From: Halorhabdus tiamatea SARL4B
GTDB lineage: Archaea; Halobacteriota; Halobacteria; Halobacteriales; Haloarculaceae
Length of the DNA stretch: 64,000 nucleotides
Reading direction: 5' to 3'
NCBI RefSeq assembly: GCF_000470655.1
Contig: NC_021921.1
Coordinates: 248,001 to 312,000, forward strand
This document shows, one piece after another, positions 53,357 to 63,232 of this stretch. The translations under genes were made by a program, and so were the position numbers. The notes under the pieces are model-generated. The model was not told the DNA's origin. It did no database searches and was given only the letters and a program-made list of their open reading frames with translations. Numbering within the stretch: position 1 is the first letter of the stretch; every line of letters starts with the position of its first letter.

Positions 53357-54286
53357 ATGAGTGGGGACGGGCCATCGACGAGCACTGAGGAACCAGAACC
53401 CGGCGACGAGAACGGGTTGGTCGCAACGTACCGGCGATACGTCCAATCCGACGTGAGTCGCAGGGAGATCTACAGCGGCTTCGGGCTGTTCTTTGCCGGC
53501 GTGACCTTCGGCATTGTCGCGTTCGTCGTGTTTCTGTACAGTGGGACGTACCCCACCGGATCCGAGCCCTACTGGTACATTCGCGAGGTCGCGATCGTCG
53601 CCGGGTCGCTGATGGTTCCCGCCGTCACCGTGAGTGTCGTGATCCTGCTTCCGGTCGGTCGTCGCACGCGCGCAGTCAGCGCGGTCGGGACACTTATCAG
53701 CCTGGTTTCGATCGTGTGGTTCACGCAGGTCTATCCCTGGCAGTGGAGTTCGGCCAACGACATGAGCGTGATCAGCCTCTATGCCGTGGGCGTCGCGTTG
53801 CTCGTCGGGGCGACCGGCGCTGCGCTGGTCGCACAGTACGTCGATCGGGTCACCGAACGGCCAGGCGAAGGGGCCGAAGCCGACGCAGACGTGTCCTCTG
53901 AAGATGACGTCACCGACGAAGACGTCCGTGCGGACATCGACGACGCGATGGCCGATTCCTCGTTAACGTGGGGCGGCGTCGAGGCCGAACCGACCACGAA
54001 ACGGCTCAAGTTCGACATGCCGGACGCCGCGGAGGTGGGCAACGTCGACGAAACTGTCGATGCTGCCACGGAGACCAGATCCGCCAGTGGATCCGTCGAC
54101 GACGCGGTCGACGGGTTGCGGAAATTCCAGGGTGGAGAGGACGCGACGGCACGCACAGAAAGTCCGGACGAGCAGGTCTCCGCACTCGCGGCGATGCGCG
54201 AGCGACAGCAGGCTGACGACGACGTCGAGACCGGGGTCGAGCGTCCGGGTCTGATCGCACGCCTGCGACGACGATTGTTCCACTGA
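53357..54286 (+). CDS. Four-helix membrane protein with acidic cytoplasmic tail (DUF7139-like)
   Basis: The 309-residue protein has a hydrophilic N-terminus, helices at about residues 42-65, 75-100, 105-128 and 135-158, then a 150-residue acidic tail. The tail holds the short conserved-looking stretches SLTWGGVEAEPTTKRLKFDMPD and DGLRKFQGGED. The layout matches what I recall as DUF7139. It is followed by the salactin-like gene 166 bp away on the same strand, so the tail could tether or regulate filaments. That link is a hypothesis based on neighbourhood. Confidence 0.75.
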   Translation: MSGDGPSTSTEEPEPGDENGLVATYRRYVQSDVSRREIYSGFGLFFAGVTFGIVAFVVFLYSGTYPTGSEPYWYIREVAIVAGSLMVPAVTVSVVILLPVGRRTRAVSAVGTLISLVSIVWFTQVYPWQWSSANDMSVISLYAVGVALLVGATGAALVAQYVDRVTERPGEGAEADADVSSEDDVTDEDVRADIDDAMADSSLTWGGVEAEPTTKRLKFDMPDAAEVGNVDETVDAATETRSASGSVDDAVDGLRKFQGGEDATARTESPDEQVSALAAMRERQQADDDVETGVERPGLIARLRRRLFH

Positions 54287-54420
54287 TACGCTGGTTCTTC
54301 GTAGTAATTCCGGTCGAACCCGGTGCAATCCGACGGTTCGTCGCCGGCGAGGCTCCAGGACGGTCCACTCCGGGAGGGGATCGAGTGACTGTCGTGCCGC
54401 GCGCGACAAAAAGACAACAA

Positions 54421-54430
54421 ATTATATCTA
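54421..54430 (+). promoter_or_regulatory. Candidate TATA box for the salactin-like gene
   Basis: ATTATATCTA is centred about 27 bp before the ATG at 54453, implying a leaderless transcript separate from the upstream gene. Confidence 0.55.
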
Positions 54431-54452
54431 ACCCCTGGTGCTATGTCCCCTC

Positions 54453-55505
54453 ATGGCAAAGGGACTTGACGTGGGGACGATGAATCTCCTGTCTGCCAGA
54501 CAGGAAGGGAACGAAACCGTCTTCGTGCAACAGCGCAACTCGTTCGTCGAGATCGACTACAGCGACATGGCCGATCAGATGCTGTCACGCAGCGACGTGT
54601 TGCACATCCGCAAGGACGATCAGGTGTACATCGTCGGCGACGACGCGCTCAACTTCGCGAACATCTTCAACGAGGAGACGCGCCGGCCGATGCAGGCGGG
54701 AATTCTCTCGAGTGACGAGAAGTCGGCGATTCCGATGATCAAGCTCATCACCGAACAGGTAGTCGGCGACCCCCAGCATTCGAGCGAGCGACTGTTCTTC
54801 TCGGTCCCGGCGGATCCGATCGACGACGACACGTCGACGCTGTACCACCAGAAGACCATCGAGTCGCTGCTCAGCGACATGGGCTACGATCCCGAACCGA
54901 TCAACGAAGGGATGGCAGTCATCTACTCGGAACTGGCCGACAAGGAGTTCACGGGGCTGGGCATCAGCTTCGGGGCCGGCATGACCAACGTCTGTCTGTC
55001 GTACTACGCGGTGCCAGTCATGAAGTTCTCGATCGCTCGAGGTGGCGACTGGATCGACGAGAAGGCGGCCCAGGCCACCGGGACGCCCGTCGACAAGGTC
55101 ACGTCCGTCAAGGAAGAGGACTTCTCGCTCGACTTCGAGACCGACGTGGGCGGGGTCGAGGGTGCGCTGAGCATCTACTACGACAACTTACTCGATTACG
55201 TCATCGAGAACATCATCAGCGAGGTCGACGAGGAGGACATCGAAGAGGGCTTGGATGTCCCGGTCGTCGTGACCGGCGGGACCGCGACGCCGGACGGCTT
55301 CGAGGAGCTGTTCGCCGAACGGCTCTCGGAAGCAGACCTCCCGTTCTCGATCCAGGGCGTCGAACGGGCCGATAACCCGCTGTACAGCGTCGCCCAGGGC
55401 GCGCTGGTGGCTGCCCGATCGGAAGAAGAACGCGACGGCACGGCGGCTGCAGTCGAGTCTGCGGACGACCAAGACGAGACTGAAGAGGCGGAAACCGACG
55501 ACTGA
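54453..55505 (+). CDS. Salactin-like actin/MreB-family filament protein
   Basis: The 350-residue protein from the ATG at 54453 starts [17 protein letters not shown], the actin-fold phosphate-1 loop. Phosphate-2 is in [20 protein letters not shown] and the adenosine motif in [18 protein letters not shown]. The acidic tail (about 325-350) is typical of halophiles. It closely resembles salactin, the dynamically unstable actin homologue described in Halobacterium salinarum. It would polymerise on ATP binding and may act in cell shape or DNA partitioning. A five-codon upstream extension is rejected. Confidence 0.85.
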   Translation: MAKGLDVGTMNLLSARQEGNETVFVQQRNSFVEIDYSDMADQMLSRSDVLHIRKDDQVYIVGDDALNFANIFNEETRRPMQAGILSSDEKSAIPMIKLITEQVVGDPQHSSERLFFSVPADPIDDDTSTLYHQKTIESLLSDMGYDPEPINEGMAVIYSELADKEFTGLGISFGAGMTNVCLSYYAVPVMKFSIARGGDWIDEKAAQATGTPVDKVTSVKEEDFSLDFETDVGGVEGALSIYYDNLLDYVIENIISEVDEEDIEEGLDVPVVVTGGTATPDGFEELFAERLSEADLPFSIQGVERADNPLYSVAQGALVAARSEEERDGTAAAVESADDQDETEEAETDD

Positions 55506-55512
55506 AGTCTCC

Positions 55513-55848
55513 TTACGGCTCGTCTTCTGGCCGCGCTTCGAGCGACGCGGCCACGCTCACCGTCTCTTCGAAGTCGTCGATGTCGACTCGGGACTCGGTC
55601 TCGGGGTCCGGCTCGACGACTGGGACACGAATTCCCTCTTGGCGGCCGATCCGGCAAGTGCGCTCGGCCGACGGACGGTCGCTGTCGAAGCGTTCTATCG
55701 CCCGGTCCCAGCTCTCGGGCTCGCCACCCTCGTAACGGTGTGACGCCGGAACCCCACTGAACCCACAGGACTCACACACCACCGCCGTGGTTTTGGCACC
55801 CCCGAGCGCGAAGGTCGTCAGGCTACCCCCACAACGCGGACACTCCAT
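55513..55848 (-). CDS. Small zinc-ribbon protein
   Basis: The 111-residue protein begins MECPRCGGSLTTFALGG and continues VVCESCGFSGVP, giving two CxxC knuckles of a zinc ribbon. The rest is acidic and unassigned. Such proteins bind nucleic acid or partner proteins. It converges on the salactin-like gene with 7 bp between the stops. Confidence 0.8.
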   Translation of the reverse strand: MECPRCGGSLTTFALGGAKTTAVVCESCGFSGVPASHRYEGGEPESWDRAIERFDSDRPSAERTCRIGRQEGIRVPVVEPDPETESRVDIDDFEETVSVAASLEARPEDEP

Positions 55849-55932
55849 AGTGACTATTGAAACTGTATGCTAATGAATGTGATGCGGTCGACAGGGACGG
55901 TATTATGCACCAGGGCGTCGTGAGCCCCGACA

Positions 55933-56673
55933 ATGCCCGAGATATCCATTACCGACCGTCAGGAGGACCGACTCGACGACGTGCGTCGGGAGGTCGAAGC
56001 CGCGTACGTCGAGACGTACGGTGAGACCCGACCGCAGGACGCCATCGAGTATCTGCTCGATACCTACACGCCACCCGAGCAACGGGCTGTCGTCGCCGCC
56101 TACGAGGAAGTCGCCACCGCGACGTACCCGACACTCCAGCAGATTGCGAGCGATGTCGATGAGGTTCCAGGTAGTGGCATCGAGGCCGCGGAAATGCGCG
56201 GGCGCTTGCTGGCGGCGCTTGGTCCGGAGACGCTTGCCGAACGACTTCGGGCGGTGGGAACAGAGACCGACGACGACGTGTCGACGGCCGACGACGCAAC
56301 GTCGGATCTGGAGTTCGATTCCGACAGTCCTCCCGAGGCCCCCGCAGGATCGCCAGCAGACGAGGACTCGCCAACCACGACCGGAGAGTCCTCGCAGGGG
56401 GAGTCCGAGACAGACACGGACGGGGCCGACGAGTCGTCCGTCGACGGGGGCGAATCGCCATCGGGGAGCCAAACTGAATCGACGTCGGACGGCCAGGCCG
56501 AGTCGGCCCCGGCGTCACCACTCGCGTCGGCCAACAAACTTCTAGACGACCACAGCGAGAAGTGGCGGCAGGGAGACGGTGACGCTCCATACGAGGTCGA
56601 TCTGCCCGACGGGACGACGAAAGCTGCCCGGACGAAGGACGACGTACGCCAGTTACTGTTTCGGCACTACTGA
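55933..56673 (+). CDS. Acidic hypothetical protein with disordered middle
   Basis: The 246-residue protein has a helical N-terminal domain ([20 protein letters not shown] then [20 protein letters not shown]) of about 100 residues. A long Ser/Asp/Glu/Thr-rich disordered stretch covers about 110-195. A small C-terminal domain contains [21 protein letters not shown] do not recognise a family. Its 3' end overlaps the convergent sucD by 7 bp. Confidence 0.7.
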   Translation: MPEISITDRQEDRLDDVRREVEAAYVETYGETRPQDAIEYLLDTYTPPEQRAVVAAYEEVATATYPTLQQIASDVDEVPGSGIEAAEMRGRLLAALGPETLAERLRAVGTETDDDVSTADDATSDLEFDSDSPPEAPAGSPADEDSPTTTGESSQGESETDTDGADESSVDGGESPSGSQTESTSDGQAESAPASPLASANKLLDDHSEKWRQGDGDAPYEVDLPDGTTKAARTKDDVRQLLFRHY

Positions 56674-57539
56674 TCGAGGCCCTCGACCAGATCGGCGACG
56701 TCGCTCGGCGTCTCGCCGACCGCGACGCCCGCAGCCTCCAGTGCGTCGATCTTGCTTTGTGCCGTCCCGGTGCCGCCACCGGAGACGATCGCGCCGGCGT
56801 GGCCCATTCGCTTGCCCGGCGGGGCGGTCCGGCCCGCGATGAATCCCACGACGGGGGTTTCCATCTCCTCGGCGATGTATTCGGCGGCCTCCTCCTCGTC
56901 CTCGCCACCGATCTCGCCACACATCACAACGGCCTCAGTCTCCGGATCGGCTTCGAACAGTTCCAGTGCGTCGATGAAGTCCGTGCCGACGATCGGGTCG
57001 CCGCCGATGCCGACGGCGGTCGTCTGGCCGATCCCGCGCTCGGTCAGGCTATCGACGATCTGGTAGGTCAGCGTTCCGGATCGCGAGACGAGTCCGACCG
57101 ACCCTTCGCTGAAGATGTTGCCCGGCAGGATGCCGAGTTTGGTCTCGCCCGGGGTGATCACGCCGGGGCAGTTGGGCCCGATCAGGTGCGTGTCGGTTTC
57201 TTGCATCTCGGCGTAGACCTCGCTGACGTCCTGGGTCGGGATCCCCTCGGTGATCGCGACCACGACGTCGAGTGGCGCATCGAGCGCCTCGAAGAGTGCG
57301 TCCGCAGCGAACGCGGGCGGCACGAACACGACGGATGCGTCGGCGTCTTCCTCGCGGGCCGCGCGCTCGACCGTGTCGTAGACGGGGACGCCGTGGACTT
57401 CCTGGCCGCCCTTGCCCGGGACCGCGCCGGCGACGACGTTCGTGCCGTATTCGATCATCTGCTCGGCGTGGAACTCGCCCTCGCCGCCGGTGATTCCCTG
57501 AACGATGACGCGCGTGTCTTCGTCGACCAATACACTCAT
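56667..57539 (-). CDS. sucD: Succinyl-CoA synthetase alpha subunit
   Basis: The 290-residue subunit has the CoA-binding N-terminal domain ([21 protein letters not shown] in part) and the phosphorylated His in [10 protein letters not shown] near residue 245. It forms succinyl-CoA synthetase with SucC, interconverting succinyl-CoA and succinate with ATP or GTP formation in the citric acid cycle. Its ATG overlaps the sucC stop by 4 bp (order sucC-sucD). Confidence 0.95.
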   Translation of the reverse strand: MSVLVDEDTRVIVQGITGGEGEFHAEQMIEYGTNVVAGAVPGKGGQEVHGVPVYDTVERAAREEDADASVVFVPPAFAADALFEALDAPLDVVVAITEGIPTQDVSEVYAEMQETDTHLIGPNCPGVITPGETKLGILPGNIFSEGSVGLVSRSGTLTYQIVDSLTERGIGQTTAVGIGGDPIVGTDFIDALELFEADPETEAVVMCGEIGGEDEEEAAEYIAEEMETPVVGFIAGRTAPPGKRMGHAGAIVSGGGTGTAQSKIDALEAAGVAVGETPSDVADLVEGLDQ

Positions 57540-58681
57540 TGTGCCACCTCCTCGGCGTCGGCGACAGCACGCTGGACGGCTGCTTCGAGCGTTTCCTCGA
57601 CGGTCACGAGATCGGTGTTGAGTATCTCCATGCCTTGCACGCTGTTGGTGCCTGCCAGTCGAACGGTGACTGGGTTGGGAATCGTCTCGAACTCTTCGAG
57701 GGCCTCGTTGATGCCGCGAGCGACCTCGTCGCCGCGGGTGATCCCGCCGAAAATGTTGAACACGACGCTGTCGACGTTGTCGTCGGCGAAGACGACTTCG
57801 AGGGCGTTGCGGACGCGACCGGCTTTCGCCCCGCCGCCGATGTCGAGGAAGTTCGCCGGCGATCCGCCGTAGTGATCGACGAGGTCGAGCGTCGTCATCA
57901 CCAGGCCCGCGCCGTTGCCGATGATGCCGACGTTGCCATCGAGGCGGACGTAATCGAAGCCGTACTCGCCCGCCATCGCTTCGAGGTCGTCGTCGGTCGT
58001 CTCACCCTCGAGTTGGGCGATCTCGGACTGTCGGAAGAGGGCGTCGTCGTCGACGTTGAAGACGGCGTCGGCCGCGATCACCTCGTCGTCGTCGGTGATC
58101 ATCACGGGATTGATCTCGGCGTCGCTGCCGTCCTTCTCGTCCCAGAGATCGTACAGCGTCGCGAGGATCGAGGCGACATCGCCGGCCACCTCGCGGTCGA
58201 CGCCCGCGTCGTAGACGGCTTTCCGGGCCTGATAGGGGTGCAGTCCGTAGGCCGGATCGACGTGTTCGCGCGCGATGGCGTCGGGGTCCTCGGCGGCGAC
58301 CTCCTCGATGTTGACGCCGCCCTTCGTCGAGACCATCGCGACCGGCTGGCCCGCCCCGCGGTCCATCGTCACGCCGACGTAGAGTTCGTTCACGAAGTCG
58401 ACGGCCGCCTCGACGAGCACCCGGTCGACGGTGTAGCCTTTCAGGTCCATCCCGAGGATGTCCCCGGCGGCCGCGCGGGCCTCCTCGGCGTCGTCGGCGA
58501 GTTTGATCCCGCCGGCCTTGCCCCGCCCGCCGACGTGTACCTGTGCTTTGATCGCGACCGGATAGCCGATCGACTCGGCCGCCTCGACCGCGTCCTCGAC
58601 GGTCGTCGCGAGCGTCGAATCGGGAACCGGGATCCCGGCGTCGGCGAAGACGCGCTTGGCCTGATATTCGTGGAGTCGCAT
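57536..58681 (-). CDS. sucC: Succinyl-CoA synthetase beta subunit
   Basis: The 381-residue subunit starts [20 protein letters not shown], the ATP-grasp N-terminus, contains [18 protein letters not shown], and ends with the CoA-ligase domain ([46 protein letters not shown]). It is first in the sucCD operon. Length is normal. Confidence 0.96.
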   Translation of the reverse strand: MRLHEYQAKRVFADAGIPVPDSTLATTVEDAVEAAESIGYPVAIKAQVHVGGRGKAGGIKLADDAEEARAAAGDILGMDLKGYTVDRVLVEAAVDFVNELYVGVTMDRGAGQPVAMVSTKGGVNIEEVAAEDPDAIAREHVDPAYGLHPYQARKAVYDAGVDREVAGDVASILATLYDLWDEKDGSDAEINPVMITDDDEVIAADAVFNVDDDALFRQSEIAQLEGETTDDDLEAMAGEYGFDYVRLDGNVGIIGNGAGLVMTTLDLVDHYGGSPANFLDIGGGAKAGRVRNALEVVFADDNVDSVVFNIFGGITRGDEVARGINEALEEFETIPNPVTVRLAGTNSVQGMEILNTDLVTVEETLEAAVQRAVADAEEVAQ

Positions 58682-58832
58682 GTACCTACCGGGGAGCGGC
58701 GGACGCTTAAATCCCGCTTTTTGCTACCGTTTCACACAGTACCGGTGGCATTTGCCGGGACAGCCGATACTCGATGGGGACGGTAGCTACCGGGAGCCGG
58801 CAGCTTTTGAGTCGGAGGGTCCAATCCGCAGT

Positions 58833-59402
58833 ATGGGCCATCACACGTTCGACGCCGGGCGGGCGGACGCCCTGGAAGACGACTCACGGTACGCCTACCT
58901 CTCGGTCGACGAGTTGCTGGGGCTGTTCGACTTCGAGGCGACGGACTGCGTCGCCGATCTCGGGAGCGGAACCGGATTTTATACGCGCTCGGTCGCCGAG
59001 TACGTCGAGGAGGTACTCGCGATCGACGTCCAGCCGGCGATGCACGCCGCCTTCGAGGAGTTCGGTCAGCCCGACAACGTCTTTCCGGTCACTGCGAGCG
59101 TCGACTGGCTGCCGGTCTGTGCCGACGCCTTCGCCGCCGCGTACTCGACGATGACCTACCACGAGTTCGTGAGCGAACAGGCTCTCGAGGAACTCGCCCG
59201 CGCGATCGAACCGGGCGGGCGGGTCGCGATCGCCGACTGGTCGGCCGAGGGCGTCGACGAGCGCGGCCCGCCGCTCGCAGAGCGCTACGACGCGGCGACC
59301 GTCGCCGAGCATCTCGAAGACCACGGCTTCGTCGTCGACACCGCGGAGGAACGCCGCGAGACGTTCGTCGTCTCGGCGCGCTACGAACCGACCTCGGCCT
59401 GA
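58833..59402 (+). CDS. Class I SAM-dependent methyltransferase
   Basis: The 189-residue protein from the ATG at 58833 has the SAM motif VADLGSGTGFYTRSVAE (about residues 38-54), an acidic strand end in VLAIDVQPAM, and the motif IV region FAAAYSTMTYHEF followed by PGGRVAIADWS. The family resembles UbiE/Methyltransf_11. The substrate is unknown. The promoter region (58682-58832) is shared divergently with sucC. Confidence 0.9.
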   Translation: MGHHTFDAGRADALEDDSRYAYLSVDELLGLFDFEATDCVADLGSGTGFYTRSVAEYVEEVLAIDVQPAMHAAFEEFGQPDNVFPVTASVDWLPVCADAFAAAYSTMTYHEFVSEQALEELARAIEPGGRVAIADWSAEGVDERGPPLAERYDAATVAEHLEDHGFVVDTAEERRETFVVSARYEPTSA

Positions 59403-59478
59403 CGGGCCCAAGGCGACGCGCGACCTCGGGAGTCGCGTCCCGACAGTCGTAAGGATGCCGGGGGTAGTATGCCTGACA

Positions 59479-60978
59479 ATGAGTGATACGGTCGACCCAC
59501 CGGACCCGTCTGCGCCCGGTGGCGAGGGGTCGATACAACTCGTCGGGACGGCGCACGTCTCGGCGGAGAGTGCCGACCGCGTCGAGCGGACCATCGAAGA
59601 CGAACAACCCGACGTCGTCGCCGTCGAACTCGACGAGGGACGCTTTCGCCAGTTCAAGGGCGAGTCGCCCGACGACATCGAGGCGAGCGACCTCCTGCAG
59701 GGCAACACAGTCTTTCAGTTTCTGGCCTACTGGATGCTCTCGTACGTCCAGGCGCGACTCGGCGATCGCTTCGACGTCACGCCCGGCGCGGACATGATGG
59801 CCGGCGTCGAGACCGCCGAGGCCGAGGGAATCGACGTCGCGCTGGTCGATCGGGACATCCAGACGACGATCCAGCGCTTCTGGAAGCGCCTGACTGGCCT
59901 CGAGAAGCTCAAGCTCTTCGGCGGGATGCTCGTCGGCGTCGGCGGCCCGTGGATGGCGGCCTGGACGGTCGGGTTGACGATCGGGCTGTTCGTCGGCGTC
60001 CTCGGGACGGCCTTCGGGCTCTCGCTTACGAGCATCCTCGGACTCGGCTTGCCGTCCGCGGCCGTGCTCGACGTCGTCCTGCTTGCTGGTGTCGTGGGGA
60101 CGGCTATCGCACTCCTCCTTCTGGCTGCGTTCTCGGGCTCCGAAGACGAAGACGCCGAGGAGTTCGACATCGAACAACTCACCGATACAGACGTCGTCTC
60201 GGCGATGATGGAAGAGTTCCGGCGGTTCTCGCCGGGCGGAGCCGAGGCCCTGATCGACGAACGCGACGCCTTCATCGCCCATCAGCTCGTTGGCCTGCGC
60301 GAGGAGGGCTATCACGTCGTCGCCGTGGTTGGGGCCGGCCACCGCGCGGGAATCCAGCGGTATCTCGACGATCCCTCGACCCTCCCGCCGATGGACTCTC
60401 TCACCGGAACGATCTCCGGGCGACGATTTTCGCCCTACAAACTCTTTGGGTACCTCTTTACGCTCGGGTTCGGCGCGTTCTTCGTCCTGCTGTTGCTCGG
60501 CGGGGCCGAACAGGGCTGGTTGCTCAGACTCTTCGGGGCGTGGTTCCTGGTCAACGGTATCATCGCCGCTGGCCTGGCAAAGCTGGCGGGCGCTCACTGG
60601 TCGTCCGCCGGCGTCGGCGGGGCGGTCGCCTGGCTGACGAGCGTCAACCCGCTGCTCGCGCCCGGGTGGTTCGCCGGCTACGTCGAGTTGCGCTACCTCG
60701 AGGTCAACGTCTCCGACATCAACCACCTCAACGAACTGCTCGACGACGAGGAGCTACCGATCCCCGAACTCCTCGCCCGGATGCGGGAGGTTCCGCTGTT
60801 CCGACTCATTCTGATCGTCGCACTCACGAACATCGGCAGCATGGTCGCCAGCGCCCTCTTTGCGAGCGCGGTCTTGCCGTACATGTCCGCAGAGATCGGC
60901 GGCGTCGGTGAGGTCGCTGATCTCCTGATCATGGGCGCGCGTAACGGGGCGGAACTGCTCTGGAGTTTCCTCCCGTGA
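59479..60978 (+). CDS. TraB/PrgY family membrane protein
   Basis: The 499-residue protein from the ATG at 59479 has an N-terminal TraB domain with the GTAHVS motif (near residue 22) and DVVAVELDEGRFRQF (near 45), and a second conserved block HVVAVVGAGHRAGI near 290. Transmembrane helices follow in two sets (about 155-225 and 325-490). TraB-family members inactivate peptide pheromones in enterococci and are thought to be metal-dependent. The M50 protease gene overlaps its stop by 4 bp, so the two probably work together. Confidence 0.85.
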   Translation: MSDTVDPPDPSAPGGEGSIQLVGTAHVSAESADRVERTIEDEQPDVVAVELDEGRFRQFKGESPDDIEASDLLQGNTVFQFLAYWMLSYVQARLGDRFDVTPGADMMAGVETAEAEGIDVALVDRDIQTTIQRFWKRLTGLEKLKLFGGMLVGVGGPWMAAWTVGLTIGLFVGVLGTAFGLSLTSILGLGLPSAAVLDVVLLAGVVGTAIALLLLAAFSGSEDEDAEEFDIEQLTDTDVVSAMMEEFRRFSPGGAEALIDERDAFIAHQLVGLREEGYHVVAVVGAGHRAGIQRYLDDPSTLPPMDSLTGTISGRRFSPYKLFGYLFTLGFGAFFVLLLLGGAEQGWLLRLFGAWFLVNGIIAAGLAKLAGAHWSSAGVGGAVAWLTSVNPLLAPGWFAGYVELRYLEVNVSDINHLNELLDDEELPIPELLARMREVPLFRLILIVALTNIGSMVASALFASAVLPYMSAEIGGVGEVADLLIMGARNGAELLWSFLP

Positions 60979-61613
60979 GCGCGATCGGCTCGATCCGGTT
61001 TTCCCGGCGTGAACTGTTCGATCTCGTCGCCGCCTGGCTCATCCTGAGCGTTGCTTTCACCCTGTTCTTGAACCCCGGAGTGCTCTCGCGGTGGTCCTAC
61101 GCCCCCGACCCGGCGGCCGTGATCGCGGCGTTCGGTGAGTCCCTCGTGACCAGCCTCCTCACCGTCGGTGTCGGGTTCATGCTTCACGAACTCGCCCACA
61201 AGGTGGTCGCGATCCGGTTCGGCCAGGTCGCCGCGTTCCAGGCCGATTACGGGATGTTGTTTCTCGCGCTCGTCTCGGCGATGGCGGGCTTTCTCTTCGC
61301 CGCGCCGGGCGCGGTCGTGCATCGCGGCCGACTCACGCCCAAGGAGTCCGGCCTCATCGCGCTGGCCGGCCCGATGACGAACCTCGCACTCGTGCTCGTC
61401 TTCGCGCCGGTCGCGCTCCTGGCCGGTCCGGACATAGCGTCGATCGCGTCCTTTGGCGTCACGATCAACCTCCTGCTGGCGGGGTTCAACATGATCCCGT
61501 ACGGCCCCCTTGACGGTCGCACTGTGCTGCGGTGGAGCCGTGGCGTGTATCTCGCGGTTGCCGTCCCCTCTATCGTCCTCGCAATCGCCGGACTGTTCGG
61601 GCCTGGTCTCTGA
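60975..61613 (+). CDS. Site-2-protease-like M50 metalloprotease
   Basis: The 212-residue membrane protein starts at a GTG overlapping the TraB-family stop (GTGA). The zinc motif HELAHK lies in GVGFMLHELAHKVVAIRFGQ near residue 73, and the third ligand region is NMIPYGPLDGRTVL near residue 175. About six helices surround them. Members cleave transmembrane substrates. The coupling with a TraB protein suggests a peptide or signal-processing unit; the substrate is unknown. Confidence 0.9.
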   Translation: MSAIGSIRFSRRELFDLVAAWLILSVAFTLFLNPGVLSRWSYAPDPAAVIAAFGESLVTSLLTVGVGFMLHELAHKVVAIRFGQVAAFQADYGMLFLALVSAMAGFLFAAPGAVVHRGRLTPKESGLIALAGPMTNLALVLVFAPVALLAGPDIASIASFGVTINLLLAGFNMIPYGPLDGRTVLRWSRGVYLAVAVPSIVLAIAGLFGPGL

Positions 61614-61650
61614 ACGATACGCTCTTTTTCCCCCGGCGAGAGCCTCGATC

Positions 61651-62838
61651 ATGCACGAGTTTCGGCCGGTCACTGCGGTCGAGCGCGAGGAATTCGACCG
61701 CATCCGGCGGTACGCGTTCCACCTGGAAGACGGACCGCTCGCCCATGAGAACGGCGCGGACAGCGACGGCGAGTCACCCCTCGGAACCCGATATGGGTAT
61801 CTCGACGACGGAGACCTGGCGAGCATCTGCATCCACTACACCTTCGAGACACGGTTGCGGGGCGAGTGGATCGAGATGGGGGGACTCGGTGCCGTGGCGA
61901 CGCCGCCGGAGCGTCGCCGCGAGGGCAACGTCCGGGGGATGCTCAAGGAATCCATCCGGACCTTCGGAGACGTTCCGCTCGTCGCACTGTGGCCGTTCTC
62001 GACCGCGTTCTACCGGCAGTTCGGCTGGGCGAGCACGAACGAGATCACCCGGTATACCGTCCCACCGGAAGAGCTCCCGACAGGCTCGGAGCCCACTGGC
62101 GAATTCCGCCCCGTGGATCCCGACGAGTGGCGAAGGCTCAGGAAGGTCCATCTGGCCGCAGGCCGTGCCGAGACACTCTCTGTGCGCCGTAGCGAGCAGT
62201 GGTGGCGACGCCGGATCTTCCACGCCTGGGGCGACGACCGTCGCCACGTCTACGCCTACGTCCGGGAGGGGACGAAAGCGGGCTACGTCGTCTACGACGT
62301 CGAGCAGGACGACGAGCGCGAACTCACCGTCGAATATCTCGGCGCGCGAGATCACGCGGCCTTCCGTGTGCTGCTCGGATTTCTCGGTGATCACGACTCC
62401 CAGGTCGACCGGATCATCCTCGACCGACCCGGCGATGCAAGGCTGTTCGACGTTCTCGAAGCCCCCCAGGAGGCAGACGCCGAACTCCGGCCGGGTCCGA
62501 TGGTTCGGCTCACCGACGTCACGCGGGCGCTCGAAGCCGTCCCGTATCCCGATGACGTCGACGAGCAGGTAACGGTCGAAGTGGTCGATCCGCTGATCGA
62601 GGAGAACAGCGACACCTACCGGCTCCTCGTCGAGGACGGCGAGGGAATCTGCCGGTCGAAACCCGAGGCTTCGGCCGACGTCACTCTCGACGTCGGAGCG
62701 CTGTCGCGGCTGCTGATCGGCGCGCGGTCGGCCGACGCTCTCGCGACGGTGGGCGATCTCTCGGCCAGTGCGGACGCGCGTGAGAGGCTCGCTCGACTGT
62801 TCCCGCCGGAGCGGGTGTTTCTTCGGGAGTTCTTCTAG
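61651..62838 (+). CDS. Eis-like GNAT N-acetyltransferase
   Basis: The 395-residue protein from the ATG at 61651 has the first GNAT domain with the acetyl-CoA loop VATPPERRREGNVRGML (about residue 85) and the strand FYRQFGWAS. A second degenerate GNAT domain covers about 150-280, and an SCP2-like C-terminal domain (LDVGALSRLLIGARSADAL) ends LPERVFLREFF-like. That three-part plan is the Eis family, whose bacterial members acetylate aminoglycosides and other amines. The natural substrate here is unknown. The frame upstream to 61510 is rejected. Confidence 0.88.
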   Translation: MHEFRPVTAVEREEFDRIRRYAFHLEDGPLAHENGADSDGESPLGTRYGYLDDGDLASICIHYTFETRLRGEWIEMGGLGAVATPPERRREGNVRGMLKESIRTFGDVPLVALWPFSTAFYRQFGWASTNEITRYTVPPEELPTGSEPTGEFRPVDPDEWRRLRKVHLAAGRAETLSVRRSEQWWRRRIFHAWGDDRRHVYAYVREGTKAGYVVYDVEQDDERELTVEYLGARDHAAFRVLLGFLGDHDSQVDRIILDRPGDARLFDVLEAPQEADAELRPGPMVRLTDVTRALEAVPYPDDVDEQVTVEVVDPLIEENSDTYRLLVEDGEGICRSKPEASADVTLDVGALSRLLIGARSADALATVGDLSASADARERLARLFPPERVFLREFF

Positions 62839-63232
62839 TAGCGAGACCCGACCGAAGGGAGGGTCTCGAAGAACGCGAACGGTGAGCAGAGCGAACCGTG
62901 AGCAGCGAGGTCGACCGAAGGGAGGGTCTCGAAGAACGCGAACGGTGAGCAGAGCGAACCGTGAGCAGCGAGGTCGACCGAAGGGAGGGTCTCGAAGAAC
63001 GCGAACGGTGAGCAGAGCGAACCGTGAGCAGCGAGACCCGACCGAAGAGAGACCTCGGAACGACCGAAGAGAGACCTCGGAACGACCAATGGGAGGCCTC
63101 GAAAGGGCGAGCGGGGAACAGGAGTGACCCGCGAGAAGCGAGATCGACCGAAGGGAGACCTCGGAACGAGCGAAGGGAGGCCTCGACGCGCGGAGCGGTG
63201 GGCTTTTGCCCTCACCGGTCGGCGACACGCGT
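62839..63232. repeat. Repeat-filled intergenic region with 63-bp tandem units
   Basis: These 394 bp hold no gene I can support. Three units of 64, 63 and 63 bp occupy 62841-62904, 62905-62967 and 62968-63030, nearly identical after the first few bases. A truncated fourth begins at 63031 and runs into two 22-bp units (63039-63060, 63061-63082). Further degenerate copies of 'CGACCGAAGGGAG' continue to about 63190. Each long unit contains two inverted-repeat pairs (ACGGT/ACCGT, and GAGACCC/GGGTCTC in the first). Confidence 0.85.

Noticed and set aside
57539-58786. 415-codon plus-strand open frame opposite sucC
   Set aside because: It mirrors the sucC codon pattern and has no recognisable domain; sucC is certain.
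62839-63232. Possible CRISPR array
   Set aside because: The units are contiguous tandem repeats with no unique spacers between them and no cas genes nearby.
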